This document shows positions 8,548 through 16,402 of a stretch of DNA of 16,435 bases, piece after piece. Under the pieces are notes generated by a model that worked only from the letters and a program-made list of their open reading frames with translations, was not told where the DNA came from and did no database searches. The stretch's first letter is position 1; every line of letters begins with the position of its first letter. This stretch comes from BS150m-G50 sp964501185 [NCBI: uncultured Bacteroidia bacterium] (GTDB lineage Bacteria > CAIWAD01 > BS150m-G50). A program made the position numbers and the translations under genes. Where the stretch lies: contig CAZCRT010000048.1 in assembly GCA_964501185.1 (NCBI GenBank), positions 1 to 16,435 of the forward strand, given 5' to 3'.

Positions 8548-8550
8548 AAA

Positions 8551-8628
8551 GTCATCCCCGCGAAGGCGGGGATCCAGAGATGCTTTGATAAAGGATTAGG
8601 CTAGATTCCCGCCTTCGCGGGAATGACG
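8551..8628. repeat. Pair of inverted REP-like hairpins, likely bidirectional terminator
   Basis: Two near-identical elements of about 27 nt lie head to head. The first forms ATCCCCGC / GCGGGGAT (8554-8561 with 8566-8573, loop GAAG). The second forms ATTCCCGC / GCGGGAAT (8605-8612 with 8617-8624, loop CTTC) and is flanked by the complementary GTCAT/ATGAC ends. The pair can also fold into one large cruciform. This GTCAT-TCCCGC-type palindrome is a widespread intergenic repeat in bacteria, usually between convergent genes as here, where it probably stops transcription from both sides or stabilises the 3' ends. Confidence 0.8.
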
Positions 8629-8674
8629 TGAACCTATATGTTTCTTGTGCCTGTTGTGGCTAAAAAGATTTTGT

Positions 8675-9187
8675 TTATCCCTCTTCCACCGCCTCCAGTT
8701 CCACCAGCACATCACCGAGGTTGGCCTGGTCACCCTTTGCAACATTTACGCTTTTCACCACACCATCGAAAGGTGCTTTGACAGCGTTCTCCATTTTCAT
8801 CGCCTCCAGAATCACCAGGGTAGTACCTGCAGTCACTTCCTCTTCAGGCTTCACCATAACCTCGACAATAAGGCCGGGCATCGGTGTCTGGATAGTGCCA
8901 CTACCCCCGGCAGCGGCAATCTCGCCACGCCCGGAGCTGTCCTGCTCCGGCATTTGCAGCCGGTAACGGCGCCCACCGATTGAGATGAAGAAATCCTCTT
9001 CATTGCGGCTGACATGTGCGGTAAGTGAGCGATCATCTATCAGCAGGGAGGCAGACTCAGGGCTGAGTCGTGCATAATCGAGCTGCATGCTGCGTTCGCC
9101 AACCTGAACCTGCCAGCAGTTACCCTCTTTTCGTTCCAGTGTTACCTGTACCGGTTTTCCCGCCACGAGAAAGTCGACCTGCATCAT
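8675..9187 (-). CDS. Biotin carboxyl carrier half of an acyl-CoA carboxylase alpha subunit
   Basis: A 170-residue protein. Residues about 100-168 form the biotinyl domain, with the biotin attachment lysine K131 in EAMKMENAV and the preceding TPMPGLIVEV. Residues 1-80 are beta-rich (DFLVAGKPVQVTLE, FFISIGGRRYRLQMP) and resemble the second part of the BT linker domain that, in methylcrotonyl- and propionyl-CoA carboxylase alpha subunits, joins the biotin carboxylase to the carrier and docks to beta. The start ATG overlaps the upstream biotin carboxylase stop as ATGA. A G5 run lies three bases before the first ATG and six before the second (9184), so MQVDF may be the real start. Together with the upstream gene it makes up one normal-length alpha subunit cut in two. 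Confidence 0.85.
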   Translation of the reverse strand: MMQVDFLVAGKPVQVTLERKEGNCWQVQVGERSMQLDYARLSPESASLLIDDRSLTAHVSRNEEDFFISIGGRRYRLQMPEQDSSGRGEIAAAGGSGTIQTPMPGLIVEVMVKPEEEVTAGTTLVILEAMKMENAVKAPFDGVVKSVNVAKGDQANLGDVLVELEAVEEG

Positions 9188-10689
9188 GAACCCCCTATTT
9201 CCCAGCTACCGGCAGTTTTCCAGGGTGAAACGACACCGCCCGCTGCAGAATCATAATTTGTGCCACCACTGCCTTTGCCACCTGTAAGATGCCAGAGGGC
9301 TGCGGCTGCGATTGCTTCGTCACGGAATTCCTCAGCTACCGGTTGCTGCCAGTTCTGGAAGTGAGTATCGATGAAATTTGTAAAAGTATTGCCGGTGCTG
9401 AATTCCGGATGGATCAGCACATCGTGCAGGAAGTCAACCGTAGTATGAATACCGAGAATGGTATACTCCCGCAACGCTTCCACCATTTTGGTACGGGACG
9501 CTTCCCGTGTCTCACCGAAAGTGACCAGTTTGGAAAGGATTGGATCGTAGTCCGTTGTCACTGTAAAGCCACTGTAAATACCGGAATCGTTGCGGATACC
9601 CGGTCCGGTCGGCTCCTGCATGAACTGGATCTTGCCCGGGGAAGGAAAGAAATTTTGCTCCGGATCCTCGGCATAGATACGGCATTCGATGGCGTGACCC
9701 CGCTGTTGCAACTCCTCCTGCCGGTATGGGAAATTCTCCCCCGCCGCAATGCGTATCTGCCAGGCTACCAGATCGATGCCTGTGGTAAACTCGGTTATCG
9801 GGTGCTCCACCTGGATGCGTGTGTTCATCTCGAGGAAGTAGAAGTTCTTATCCTTGTCCAGCAGGAACTCTACGGTGCCCGCATTAACATACCCGGCAGT
9901 CTCTGCCACTGCAACCGCCGTTTCCCCCATTTTTTTGCGCAGCTCCGTATCCAGAGCAGTTGATGGAGTTTCTTCTACGATTTTCTGATGCCTCCGCTGG
10001 ATTGAGCACTCCCTTTCGAAGAGGTGTACTGTATGCCCGCGTGAATCTGCCATCACCTGAAACTCGATGTGGCGCGGTTCCTCCAGCCATTTCTCCAGAA
10101 AGACCGTAGAATCACCGAAAGCGGAGCCGGCTTCACGCATGGCAGCCTGAGCCTCCTCCTCCAGTTTGTCCAGCTCCCGGACAACACGCATTCCTTTACC
10201 ACCACCACCGGCGGCGGCTTTAATCAACACCGGCAGCCCCAGTTTCTCGGCTTCGGTAGCTATTTCCTTCAGGTCAGCGATCGGTTCCTTCATGCCTGGT
10301 ATCAACGGTATACCGGCTTTTTTCATCATCTCCCGCGCTTCCACCTTGTTGCCCATCGAGCGGATTGTCTCAGAGCCGGGCCCGATGAAAATGAGATCAT
10401 TATCCTCACACAGTTTTGCGAAGGTGGGATTCTCCGACAGAAAGCCGTATCCGGGGTGGACCGCATCACAGCCGCTTCTCTTTGCAGCAGCGATAAGCTT
10501 ATCCTGGTTGAGATAGCTCTCATGCGCTGCAGCCGCTCCAATACTGATCGCCTCATCAGCCATCTTGACATGGAGCGCGTCCCGATCCACATCGGAGTAA
10601 ACCGCCACTACCGGGATAGCCAGCTCGCGACAGGCCTGTATCACCCGCACAGCGATTTCACCACGGTTGGCGATAAGAATTTTTCTCAT
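9184..10689 (-). CDS. Biotin carboxylase half of methylcrotonyl-CoA carboxylase alpha subunit
   Basis: A 501-residue ATP-grasp enzyme that carboxylates biotin from bicarbonate and ATP. The N-terminal ILIANRGEIAVRVIQ, the phosphate-binding GGGGKGMR (161-168), and the active-site block EMNTRIQVEHPITE (287-300) are intact. The carboxylase core ends near residue 447. The tail (AAAALWHL, then a Gly/Ser-rich stretch, then SPWKTAGSWEIGGS) looks like the start of the BT domain of fused alpha subunits, where an SPW...W motif precedes the barrel. The stop therefore falls inside a domain rather than between domains. The ribosome-binding site (GAAGGA) is part of a 9-nt repeat array. The substrate assignment, 3-methylcrotonyl-CoA, comes from the beta subunit and hydratase next to it. 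Confidence 0.88.
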   Translation of the reverse strand: MRKILIANRGEIAVRVIQACRELAIPVVAVYSDVDRDALHVKMADEAISIGAAAAHESYLNQDKLIAAAKRSGCDAVHPGYGFLSENPTFAKLCEDNDLIFIGPGSETIRSMGNKVEAREMMKKAGIPLIPGMKEPIADLKEIATEAEKLGLPVLIKAAAGGGGKGMRVVRELDKLEEEAQAAMREAGSAFGDSTVFLEKWLEEPRHIEFQVMADSRGHTVHLFERECSIQRRHQKIVEETPSTALDTELRKKMGETAVAVAETAGYVNAGTVEFLLDKDKNFYFLEMNTRIQVEHPITEFTTGIDLVAWQIRIAAGENFPYRQEELQQRGHAIECRIYAEDPEQNFFPSPGKIQFMQEPTGPGIRNDSGIYSGFTVTTDYDPILSKLVTFGETREASRTKMVEALREYTILGIHTTVDFLHDVLIHPEFSTGNTFTNFIDTHFQNWQQPVAEEFRDEAIAAAALWHLTGGKGSGGTNYDSAAGGVVSPWKTAGSWEIGGS

Positions 10690-10697
10690 TCTGGTTT

Positions 10698-10724
10698 TCC
10701 TTCGTGCTTTTCGTGTCCTGCGTG
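10698..10724 (-). repeat. Three 9-nt tandem units carrying the biotin carboxylase ribosome-binding site
   Basis: On the minus strand the gap before the biotin carboxylase reads CACGCAGGA, CACGAAAAG, CACGAAGGA, three exact-length 9-nt units. CACGAAGGA-type repeats are common simple intergenic repeats in many bacterial lineages. The last unit supplies the purine-rich GAAGGA in front of the ATG at 10689. Confidence 0.65.
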
Positions 10725-10731
10725 GTGGATC

Positions 10732-11523
10732 TTATTCCCCGCACCAGCCCGGTTTGCGTTTCTCGAAAAAGGCGGTCATCCCCTCCTGTCCTTCGTCGCT
10801 GACCCGCAGGCGGGCGATTACCTCGGCAGTATATGTTTTGACCTCGTCAAACGACATACCGGGCACATTGCGTACCAGCTCCTTGCTGACATTGAGTGCT
10901 TCCGGACCACTGGTGACAAGCTGTGCGATTCGACGTTCCACCGCCTCGTCAAGTTCTGTCTCGTCTACCACCTCGTTGACCAGCCCGGCTGCCAGGGCTT
11001 TGCCGGCAGTCAACCTTTCCCCGGTAAGGAAATACTCCCCGGCCAGCCCGGGGCCAAGTCGACGTATCACGTATGGAGAAATACAGGCCGGGACAAGTCC
11101 GATCTTCACTTCACTCAAACTGAATTTCGCCCGGGTTGAGGCGATGACAATATCACAAGCTGAGGAAAGCCCGGTACCACCACCGATGGTGGCACCCTGT
11201 ACACGGCCGATAGTCGGTTGCGGCATGGTGAAGAGCCGGTACATCAACTCCGCCAGTTCAATGGCGTCATTCCTGTTCTGTTCGAAGCTGTATTCTTTCT
11301 GCCGTTTCATCCAGTTGAGATCGGCGCCGGCACAGAATGAGCGGCCATTGGCGCCCAGCACTACCACCCGTATCTCACGGTCGGCAGCTATAGCTTCGAG
11401 TAATGGTGTCAGTTCCGCGATCATTGTATCGTTAAAGGCGTTGTGCAGCTCCGGGCGGTTAAGGCTTATCCTGGCTATCGCACCGTCACGCTGATAAGTG
11501 ATCGTCTCGAAATCTCTGTTCAT
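10732..11523 (-). CDS. liuC: Methylglutaconyl-CoA hydratase (LiuC-like enoyl-CoA hydratase)
   Basis: A 263-residue crotonase-family enzyme, predicted to hydrate 3-methylglutaconyl-CoA to HMG-CoA in leucine breakdown. The oxyanion-hole motif CAGADLNWMK (64-73) with its NWMK ending and SEVKIGLVPACISPYV (137-152) are characteristic of LiuC-type hydratases. The second catalytic glutamate (E138) is present. The first crotonase glutamate position in GGGTGLSSACD is glycine, as I recall for other bacterial LiuC proteins. I chose the ATG at 11523 because AGGAG lies seven bases upstream; a GTG at 11544 would add seven residues with no such site. It sits between the beta and alpha carboxylase genes, in the order known from liu operons. 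Confidence 0.87.
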   Translation of the reverse strand: MNRDFETITYQRDGAIARISLNRPELHNAFNDTMIAELTPLLEAIAADREIRVVVLGANGRSFCAGADLNWMKRQKEYSFEQNRNDAIELAELMYRLFTMPQPTIGRVQGATIGGGTGLSSACDIVIASTRAKFSLSEVKIGLVPACISPYVIRRLGPGLAGEYFLTGERLTAGKALAAGLVNEVVDETELDEAVERRIAQLVTSGPEALNVSKELVRNVPGMSFDEVKTYTAEVIARLRVSDEGQEGMTAFFEKRKPGWCGE

Positions 11524-11572
11524 TTGTGCTCCTGGATCAGTCACTCAGTTACTTCAAACAACTCAAAATCCG

Positions 11573-13180
11573 CTACATGCGGAAAACACCGAAATTGTGA
11601 TCCGGTATCGGTGCGTTGAGCGAAGTGGAAATTGCCAGCCCCAGGGCGGTGCGGGTATCAAGCGGCTCAATAATACCGTCATCCCAGAGGCGCGCAGAAG
11701 CGTAGTAGGGAGAACCCTCCCGCTCGTACCGTTCCAGTGTCGGCTTCATGAACTGCTCCTGCTCCTGCCGGCTCATCGTCTTCCCTTCCGCCTCCAGCTG
11801 TGACAGCTTGACTGTCAGCAGGACGTTGGCCGCCTGTTCACCACCCATGACGGAGATTTTGCCATTCGGCCACATCCACATGAAACGGGGATCGTAGCCG
11901 CGGCCACACATTGCGTAATTACCAGCGCCATGGGAACCTCCGACGACGACGGTGAAGCGGGGCACCTGTGCGGTAGCGACAGCGTGTACCATTTTAGCGC
12001 CATCCTTGGCGATCCCGCCATGCTCGTATTCCTTACCGACGATAAAGCCGGTAATATTCTGCAGGAAAATCAGCGGGATTTTGCGCACGGAGCAGAGCGA
12101 AACGAAGTGAGCTCCCTTCTGCGCACTCTCTGAGAAGAGTACACCATTGTTGGCGACGATACCGACCGGATAGCCGTGCAGTTTGGCAAATCCTGTGACC
12201 AGCGTGGTGCCGTAATGTTCCTTGAACTCATGGAATTCACTGCGGTCTACCAGCCGGGCGATAATCTCTCGAATATCGAACGGCTTACGCAGATCGGCAG
12301 GTACGATACCATAGATCTCTTTTGGATCGTAGTATGGTTCTGCAGGTTCCACCCTGTCGAGACGGAATTTTACAGGCCGGTTGGTGTTCTGCAGGATATT
12401 GCGTGCCATCTGGATTGCTTCAGCATCATCGTTGGCGTAGTGATCTGATACACCCGAGATACGACAGTGGACATCGGCTCCACCCAGCTCTTCCGGTGTG
12501 ACATCAGCACCTGTAGCCGCTTTGACAAGTGGGGGCCCACCGATAAAGATAGTTCCCTGGTTACGGACAATAATTGTCTCATCACTCATGGCAGGGACAT
12601 AGGCGCCACCGGCAGTACAGGAACCCATTACGATAGAAATCTGCGGGATATTGCGGGCGGAGAATTTAGCCTGGTTATAGAAGATGCGGCCAAAGTGATC
12701 ACGGTCAGGAAAGACCTCCTCCTGCAGCGGCAGAAAGATACCACCGGAGTCTACCAGGTAGACGCAGGGCAGGTTGTTCTCGAGGGCAATTTCCTGAGCC
12801 CGTACATGTTTTTTGATGGTGATCGGGAAATAGGTGCCTCCCTTAACGGTAGCGTCGTTGGCGACCACAACCACTTCCTGGCCATGTACAATTCCCACCC
12901 CGGTAATGACACCGGCGCTGGGAGCTTTGCCATCGTACATGTCGTGAGCAGCGAATGCTGAAAACTCGAGAAAGGGAGAATTGCGGTCAAAAAGCAGTTC
13001 CAGCCGTTTGCGGGCAGTAAGTTTGCCACGCTTCTTATGCCGCTCCTGCATATGAGGTGGTCCACCCTGTTTGACCCGGGCCAGCTGCTCCCGGAACTGC
13101 TCAATCTGCTTCTGGAAATGCTCCCGGTTCGCCTTGAATTCAGCCGACCGGGTGTCAACCTGTGATTCGAGCCTGTACAT
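11573..13180 (-). CDS. liuB: Methylcrotonyl-CoA carboxylase beta subunit (carboxyltransferase)
   Basis: A 535-residue carboxyltransferase, which moves CO2 from biotin to the gamma carbon of 3-methylcrotonyl-CoA. It spans the N- and C-terminal crotonase-like halves of the family. The block [19 protein letters not shown] at about 143-161 and [16 protein letters not shown] (186-201) are typical of methylcrotonyl-CoA rather than propionyl- or acetyl-CoA carboxylases, as are [19 protein letters not shown] and the end HNFGVFRM. Length fits the usual 530-540 residues. The ATG at 13180 follows AGGGGAG by nine bases. It opens the leucine block and is preceded by a hairpin-rich leader of about 255 nt after the DUF35 gene. 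Confidence 0.93.
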   Translation of the reverse strand: MYRLESQVDTRSAEFKANREHFQKQIEQFREQLARVKQGGPPHMQERHKKRGKLTARKRLELLFDRNSPFLEFSAFAAHDMYDGKAPSAGVITGVGIVHGQEVVVVANDATVKGGTYFPITIKKHVRAQEIALENNLPCVYLVDSGGIFLPLQEEVFPDRDHFGRIFYNQAKFSARNIPQISIVMGSCTAGGAYVPAMSDETIIVRNQGTIFIGGPPLVKAATGADVTPEELGGADVHCRISGVSDHYANDDAEAIQMARNILQNTNRPVKFRLDRVEPAEPYYDPKEIYGIVPADLRKPFDIREIIARLVDRSEFHEFKEHYGTTLVTGFAKLHGYPVGIVANNGVLFSESAQKGAHFVSLCSVRKIPLIFLQNITGFIVGKEYEHGGIAKDGAKMVHAVATAQVPRFTVVVGGSHGAGNYAMCGRGYDPRFMWMWPNGKISVMGGEQAANVLLTVKLSQLEAEGKTMSRQEQEQFMKPTLERYEREGSPYYASARLWDDGIIEPLDTRTALGLAISTSLNAPIPDHNFGVFRM

Positions 13181-13236
13181 TTGGTGATGCTCCCCTTTGA
13201 GTAACTGTTTTCAAAAGTAGTAGCAGGCATCACCTG

Positions 13237-13333
13237 GTAGTATTTCTCCTGCGCCATGAAAATCATTCAGTAAATCTAATGCCGAAAGATCTCCCTGAAA
13301 CGTTGCCGCAGGTAATGAATCGAGAAATACTAC
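13237..13333 (-). promoter_or_regulatory. Long inverted repeat in the leader of the carboxylase operon
   Basis: GTAGTATTTCTC (13237-13248) pairs perfectly with GAGAAATACTAC (13322-13333). The directly adjacent CTGCG (13249-13253) pairs with CGCAG (13307-13311), leaving a 10-nt bulge on one side. Inside, TTCAG (13266-13270) pairs with CTGAA (13295-13299) and ATCT with AGAT. The structure lies 57 nt upstream of the methylcrotonyl-CoA carboxylase beta start. It could be a leader RNA, an attenuator or a protein-binding site. It matches no riboswitch or T-box I recognise. Confidence 0.4.
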
Positions 13334-13363
13334 AGAACCCTGCTCCCCCTGGCTTAAACAATG

Positions 13364-13400
13364 AAGCCTGCCCCACAGACATTCAGCAGGGGACAGGCTT
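13364..13400 (-). terminator. Strong hairpin after the DUF35 gene, likely terminator or attenuator
   Basis: AAGCCTG-CCCC (13364-13374) pairs with GGGG-A-CAGGCTT (13389-13400), eleven base pairs with one bulged A and a 14-nt loop. It lies 36 nt beyond the DUF35 stop. On the minus strand it is followed only by the modest CATTGTTTAAG rather than a clean T run, so termination may be partial. It would separate the HMG-CoA synthase block from the carboxylase block or set their ratio. Confidence 0.45.
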
Positions 13401-13435
13401 TCTATCAATTCAATTTTGTCTCACGATTGCGAGTC

Positions 13436-13825
13436 TCAAGCCGGTACAGCTTTGTAACCGTAGTGTAGAATACCGGCCTGTCCTTCAGATTGAATACGAC
13501 GGAACTCGATTTTGACCTCGTCACCTATTGCCAGCTGATCAAGATCACAGTCGACAATCTGGCAGAGCAGACGGGTTTCGCCGAGCTGGACTACAGCTAC
13601 CGCGTAGGGCGCCTCGTCGGTGAACTGTGTCGGAGCGACCCGAATCACAGTGTAGGTTACAACCGTTCCCTGGTCGGGCAGGACAATCTTCTCGAACTCA
13701 CGTGTATGACATTCCGGGCAGATGGAGCGGGGTGGAAAGGCGATATAGCCGCATTTACTGCACTTGCCGGCTTCCATACGGTAGCGCTGTGGCATCTCTC
13801 TTTTCTGTTTGGCAGATGTAGACAT
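13436..13825 (-). CDS. DUF35 zinc-ribbon/OB-fold protein of the thiolase-HMG-CoA synthase complex
   Basis: A 129-residue protein with an N-terminal rubredoxin-like zinc ribbon (C22-x2-C25 and C36-x2-C39, in CSKCGYIAFPPRSICPEC) and a C-terminal OB-fold (GTVVTYTVIRVAP to GDEVKIEF). In archaea a protein of this family bridges acetoacetyl-CoA thiolase and HMG-CoA synthase and provides a shared CoA-binding site that channels the intermediate. The gene overlaps the thiolase stop by one base (TAATG) and lies two genes after the HMG-CoA synthase, the same trio as in archaea. It probably has no catalysis of its own. DUF35 proteins also accompany other thiolases, so the bridging role here rests on the neighbours. 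Confidence 0.88.
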   Translation of the reverse strand: MSTSAKQKREMPQRYRMEAGKCSKCGYIAFPPRSICPECHTREFEKIVLPDQGTVVTYTVIRVAPTQFTDEAPYAVAVVQLGETRLLCQIVDCDLDQLAIGDEVKIEFRRIQSEGQAGILHYGYKAVPA

Positions 13826-14982
13826 TACTTCACCTCCAGGATGTGTACGGTCGTGCTGCCGCCCGAGCCGCCCATGTTCTGTGCCAGGGCCCGTCTGGCG
13901 TTCTTGACCTGCCGCGCACCGGATTCACTACGCAACTGTTCGGTCAACTCGACAATCTGACCCACACCGGTAGCTCCTACCGGATGACCCTTAGATTTCA
14001 GACCACCGGAGTTATTGACAGGTATTTTGCCATCGAGTGAGGTGTCACCCCTTTCAACGGCAGGGCCACCATCTCCCTGTTCGAAGAAACCGAGCGCTTC
14101 CGTGACACAGATTTCAGAGATTGTGAAACAATCATGTACTTCAGCCAGATCGATCTCCTCAGGCTTGCAGCCAGCCATGGCGTAGGCACGCTGAGCTGCC
14201 TGGTAGGTGGCGTTCAACCAGGTGAGATCCTTACGGCTGTGCAGGGCAATAGTATCTGTTGAATGTCCCGAACCGACGATTTCCACGATCGGTTTGTCTG
14301 TAAACTCCTTCGCTCTTTCCAGGGGGCAGAGGATCACCGCTGCTGCACCGTCAGTGATGGGTGAGCAGTCCAGTATCCGCAGCGGATCGGCAACCTTAAC
14401 CGAATTCAACACTTCCTCTACGGTGATTTCGAAGGGATACTGAGCGCGTGGATTTTTGGAACCGTTGCTGTGGTTCTTTACCGCCACCTGGGCCAGATGC
14501 TCTCTTTTAGTTCCATATTTTGCCATATGAGCGTTGGCAATCATGGCATAGAGGCCCGGAAATGTCACACCATGATAGCTTTCGTAATCCTGGTCGGCAG
14601 CGGTAGCAAGCGCAAAAGTCGCCTGGTCACCACCGACATCGGTCATTTTTTCCACACCACCGACCAGAACAATATCACTCATCCCGGATGCCACTTCCAT
14701 GAAGCCCTGACGAATGGCCAGCCCTCCGGAACAACAGGCTGATTCAACACGGGTAGCAGATACACCTGCCATACCAGTATAATCAGCCATCAACGAAGCC
14801 AGGTGTTCCTGCCCTGTGAACAGACCACCGGACATACATCCAATGTACATGGAATCGACTTCAGACAATCCTGCGTCATCCATTGCTGCAAGTGCGGCTT
14901 CTGTGTAGAGCTCGCGGAACGAGGTCTTCCACAGTTCCCCCCACCTGTTCATGCCTGTACCGATTACGGCTACTTTTCTCAT
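13825..14982 (-). CDS. Thiolase of SCP-x/archaeal acetoacetyl-CoA type
   Basis: A 385-residue thiolase. The nucleophile region is VESACCSGG with C83 as the likely acyl-enzyme cysteine (a second cysteine replaces the usual alanine). H283 in VHDCF, H333 in GHPVGATG and the closing NMGGSGG complete the active site. The HDCF form marks the SCP-x-like subgroup that includes the archaeal acetoacetyl-CoA thiolases, distinct from classical AtoB/FadA. It would condense two acetyl-CoA or cleave acetoacetyl-CoA. The ATG at 14982 follows AAGGAG by eight bases. Placement between HMG-CoA synthase and DUF35 supports an acetoacetyl-CoA role, although related lipid-transfer thiolases have other substrates. 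Confidence 0.88.
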   Translation of the reverse strand: MRKVAVIGTGMNRWGELWKTSFRELYTEAALAAMDDAGLSEVDSMYIGCMSGGLFTGQEHLASLMADYTGMAGVSATRVESACCSGGLAIRQGFMEVASGMSDIVLVGGVEKMTDVGGDQATFALATAADQDYESYHGVTFPGLYAMIANAHMAKYGTKREHLAQVAVKNHSNGSKNPRAQYPFEITVEEVLNSVKVADPLRILDCSPITDGAAAVILCPLERAKEFTDKPIVEIVGSGHSTDTIALHSRKDLTWLNATYQAAQRAYAMAGCKPEEIDLAEVHDCFTISEICVTEALGFFEQGDGGPAVERGDTSLDGKIPVNNSGGLKSKGHPVGATGVGQIVELTEQLRSESGARQVKNARRALAQNMGGSGGSTTVHILEVK

Positions 14983-15033
14983 CTATAATTCTCCTTTTCG
15001 GCTGCATACCGACTATCTGATATTCTCATCTCT

Positions 15034-16086
15034 TTAACGTGACTCGGCTCTCAAAATCTTCTTCCGATACTTGGCGTATTCGCCATAGTTCAGATATTCC
15101 TTCTTTACTCCCAGCAGCTCACGAGTGTGCGGGGCGAGATCACGAATTGCCTCAATCTCATCAGTCACGGTGAGGATGAAGGAATCGCTGCCACTGCCTG
15201 AACCATAGGAAACCATCAGAATACGATCACCCGGTTTGGAGATATCGAGAGTGGAAGTCAGCCCCATGGGCGAAGAGCCTGAGTAGGTGTTACCCAGAAT
15301 CGGTGAGAGCCAGCCCGGTTCGATCTGCTCTCTGGTAAAACCGAGCATCTTGCCTGCTTTCAGAGGGAACTTACCGTTTGGCTGGTGGCAGATAATGTAG
15401 TCGAAGTCTTTCGGCTTCATACCCGCTTTGTCCATAATGGCGTTGGCGGATCCAAGTACATGCTCAAAGTAGGCAGGTTCACCGGTGAAGCGTCCTGCAT
15501 GCTGTGGATAATGCATGTACTCTCTGCGCCAGAAGTCAGGAGTATCAGTCATATATGAGAAGGTCTCATCGATTGTTGCTGCCACCTTTTCTGTTCCGAA
15601 CAGGAAAGCGGCTCCACCCGCAGACGCAGCATATTCAAGCGCATCACCCGGTGCGCCCTGTGAAGTGTCAGCTCCTACTGCCAACCCGTACTTGACAAGA
15701 CCTGCCTTGACCAGGCCATAGGCGACGAACATTCCCTCCGAGCCAGCTTTACAGGCAAATTCGAAATCAGCACAGTGGACATCAGGTGTCGCACCGATAA
15801 CTTCGGCCACCGTGGTGCCACTCGGCTTGACTGCGTAGGGATGTGATTCTGAACCTATGTAGACGCAACCGATCTGACCGGGATCAATCTTGGCCCGTTT
15901 CAGGGCGTTCCTGGCAGCTTCAACAGAAATTGTGATAGTGTCCTGATCTGGCGAGGGGACAGTTTTCTCCTCCAGCATCAGGCCTTTCTTGTAGCTGGGG
16001 GCATCGGCACCCCACACTTCTGCGATCTCTTCAACACGAATCCGCTGACGCGGTACGTATGCTCCGTAACCGATAATTCCAACCAT
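15034..16086 (-). CDS. Hydroxymethylglutaryl-CoA synthase, archaeal type
   Basis: A 350-residue thiolase-fold enzyme joining acetyl-CoA and acetoacetyl-CoA to HMG-CoA. Predicted catalytic residues are E80 (GSESHPYAVKPS), C112 (FEFACKAGSEG) and H234 (ICHQPNGKFP). Length and the segments GIIGYGAYVPRQRI, NTYSGSSPMGLTSTLD and SYGSGSGSDSF match the archaeal family; bacterial MvaS and eukaryotic enzymes are longer or differ in these blocks. The ATG at 16086 follows GGAGG by seven bases. It is the first gene of a minus-strand set with thiolase (51 nt gap) and DUF35. No HMG-CoA reductase follows, so mevalonate synthesis is not shown here, and the neighbouring leucine genes offer another use or source of HMG-CoA. 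Confidence 0.92.
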   Translation of the reverse strand: MVGIIGYGAYVPRQRIRVEEIAEVWGADAPSYKKGLMLEEKTVPSPDQDTITISVEAARNALKRAKIDPGQIGCVYIGSESHPYAVKPSGTTVAEVIGATPDVHCADFEFACKAGSEGMFVAYGLVKAGLVKYGLAVGADTSQGAPGDALEYAASAGGAAFLFGTEKVAATIDETFSYMTDTPDFWRREYMHYPQHAGRFTGEPAYFEHVLGSANAIMDKAGMKPKDFDYIICHQPNGKFPLKAGKMLGFTREQIEPGWLSPILGNTYSGSSPMGLTSTLDISKPGDRILMVSYGSGSGSDSFILTVTDEIEAIRDLAPHTRELLGVKKEYLNYGEYAKYRKKILRAESR

Positions 16087-16289
16087 GTAAATCCTCCATG
16101 GATAGTGTGTAGTAACCTGTTTGTCGGCCTGGAGTGCCGCTGAACGGTATGAGAGCAGTTTACAACCCCACTGCGATTCTGCAGTTTTAAAGGGGAGTCG
16201 TTACCGTCAGCTCCGCGAAATGTATTACAAAACAGAAGCGGAAGAGTGCTTTCGGGCAAGCCGTACTGTGAATAAAAGAACTGTTGATC

Positions 16290-16322
16290 ATACGAAGGTT
16301 AGAGGAAAGAAGCAAAACAAAG
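16290..16322 (+). repeat. 33-nt direct repeat, first copy
   Basis: A purine-rich 33-nt segment beginning ATACGAAGGTTAGAGG and ending AAACAAAG. An identical copy sits at 16403-16435, a period of 113 nt with 80 nt between the copies. Confidence 0.9.
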
Positions 16323-16367
16323 CCACCACGTCTATAGGCAGCCTTTCTGAACTTACTGCAGTATCAA

Positions 16368-16402
16368 TTCGCCTTTTGCATCCCTTGAGGGATGCGAAAG
16401 CA
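16368..16402 (+). repeat. Hairpin between the direct repeats
   Basis: CTTTTGCATCCC pairs with GGGATGCGAAAG around the loop TTGA, about twelve pairs including one G-T. It ends within a few bases of the second direct repeat, so hairpin plus repeat may be one recurring unit. Confidence 0.6.

Noticed and set aside
8551-8628. Integron attC or transposon end
   Set aside because: The sequence matches a common REP-type palindrome pair; no attC core sites, target duplication or integrase gene is present.
10069-11139. Long plus-strand reading frame of 356 codons opposite the biotin carboxylase and hydratase
   Set aside because: The minus-strand genes have clear family motifs throughout; the plus-strand frame has no recognisable domain and starts without a ribosome-binding site.
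13181-13435. T-box or known amino-acid riboswitch in the carboxylase leader
   Set aside because: No T-box consensus or other known riboswitch core is visible; only unassigned pairings.
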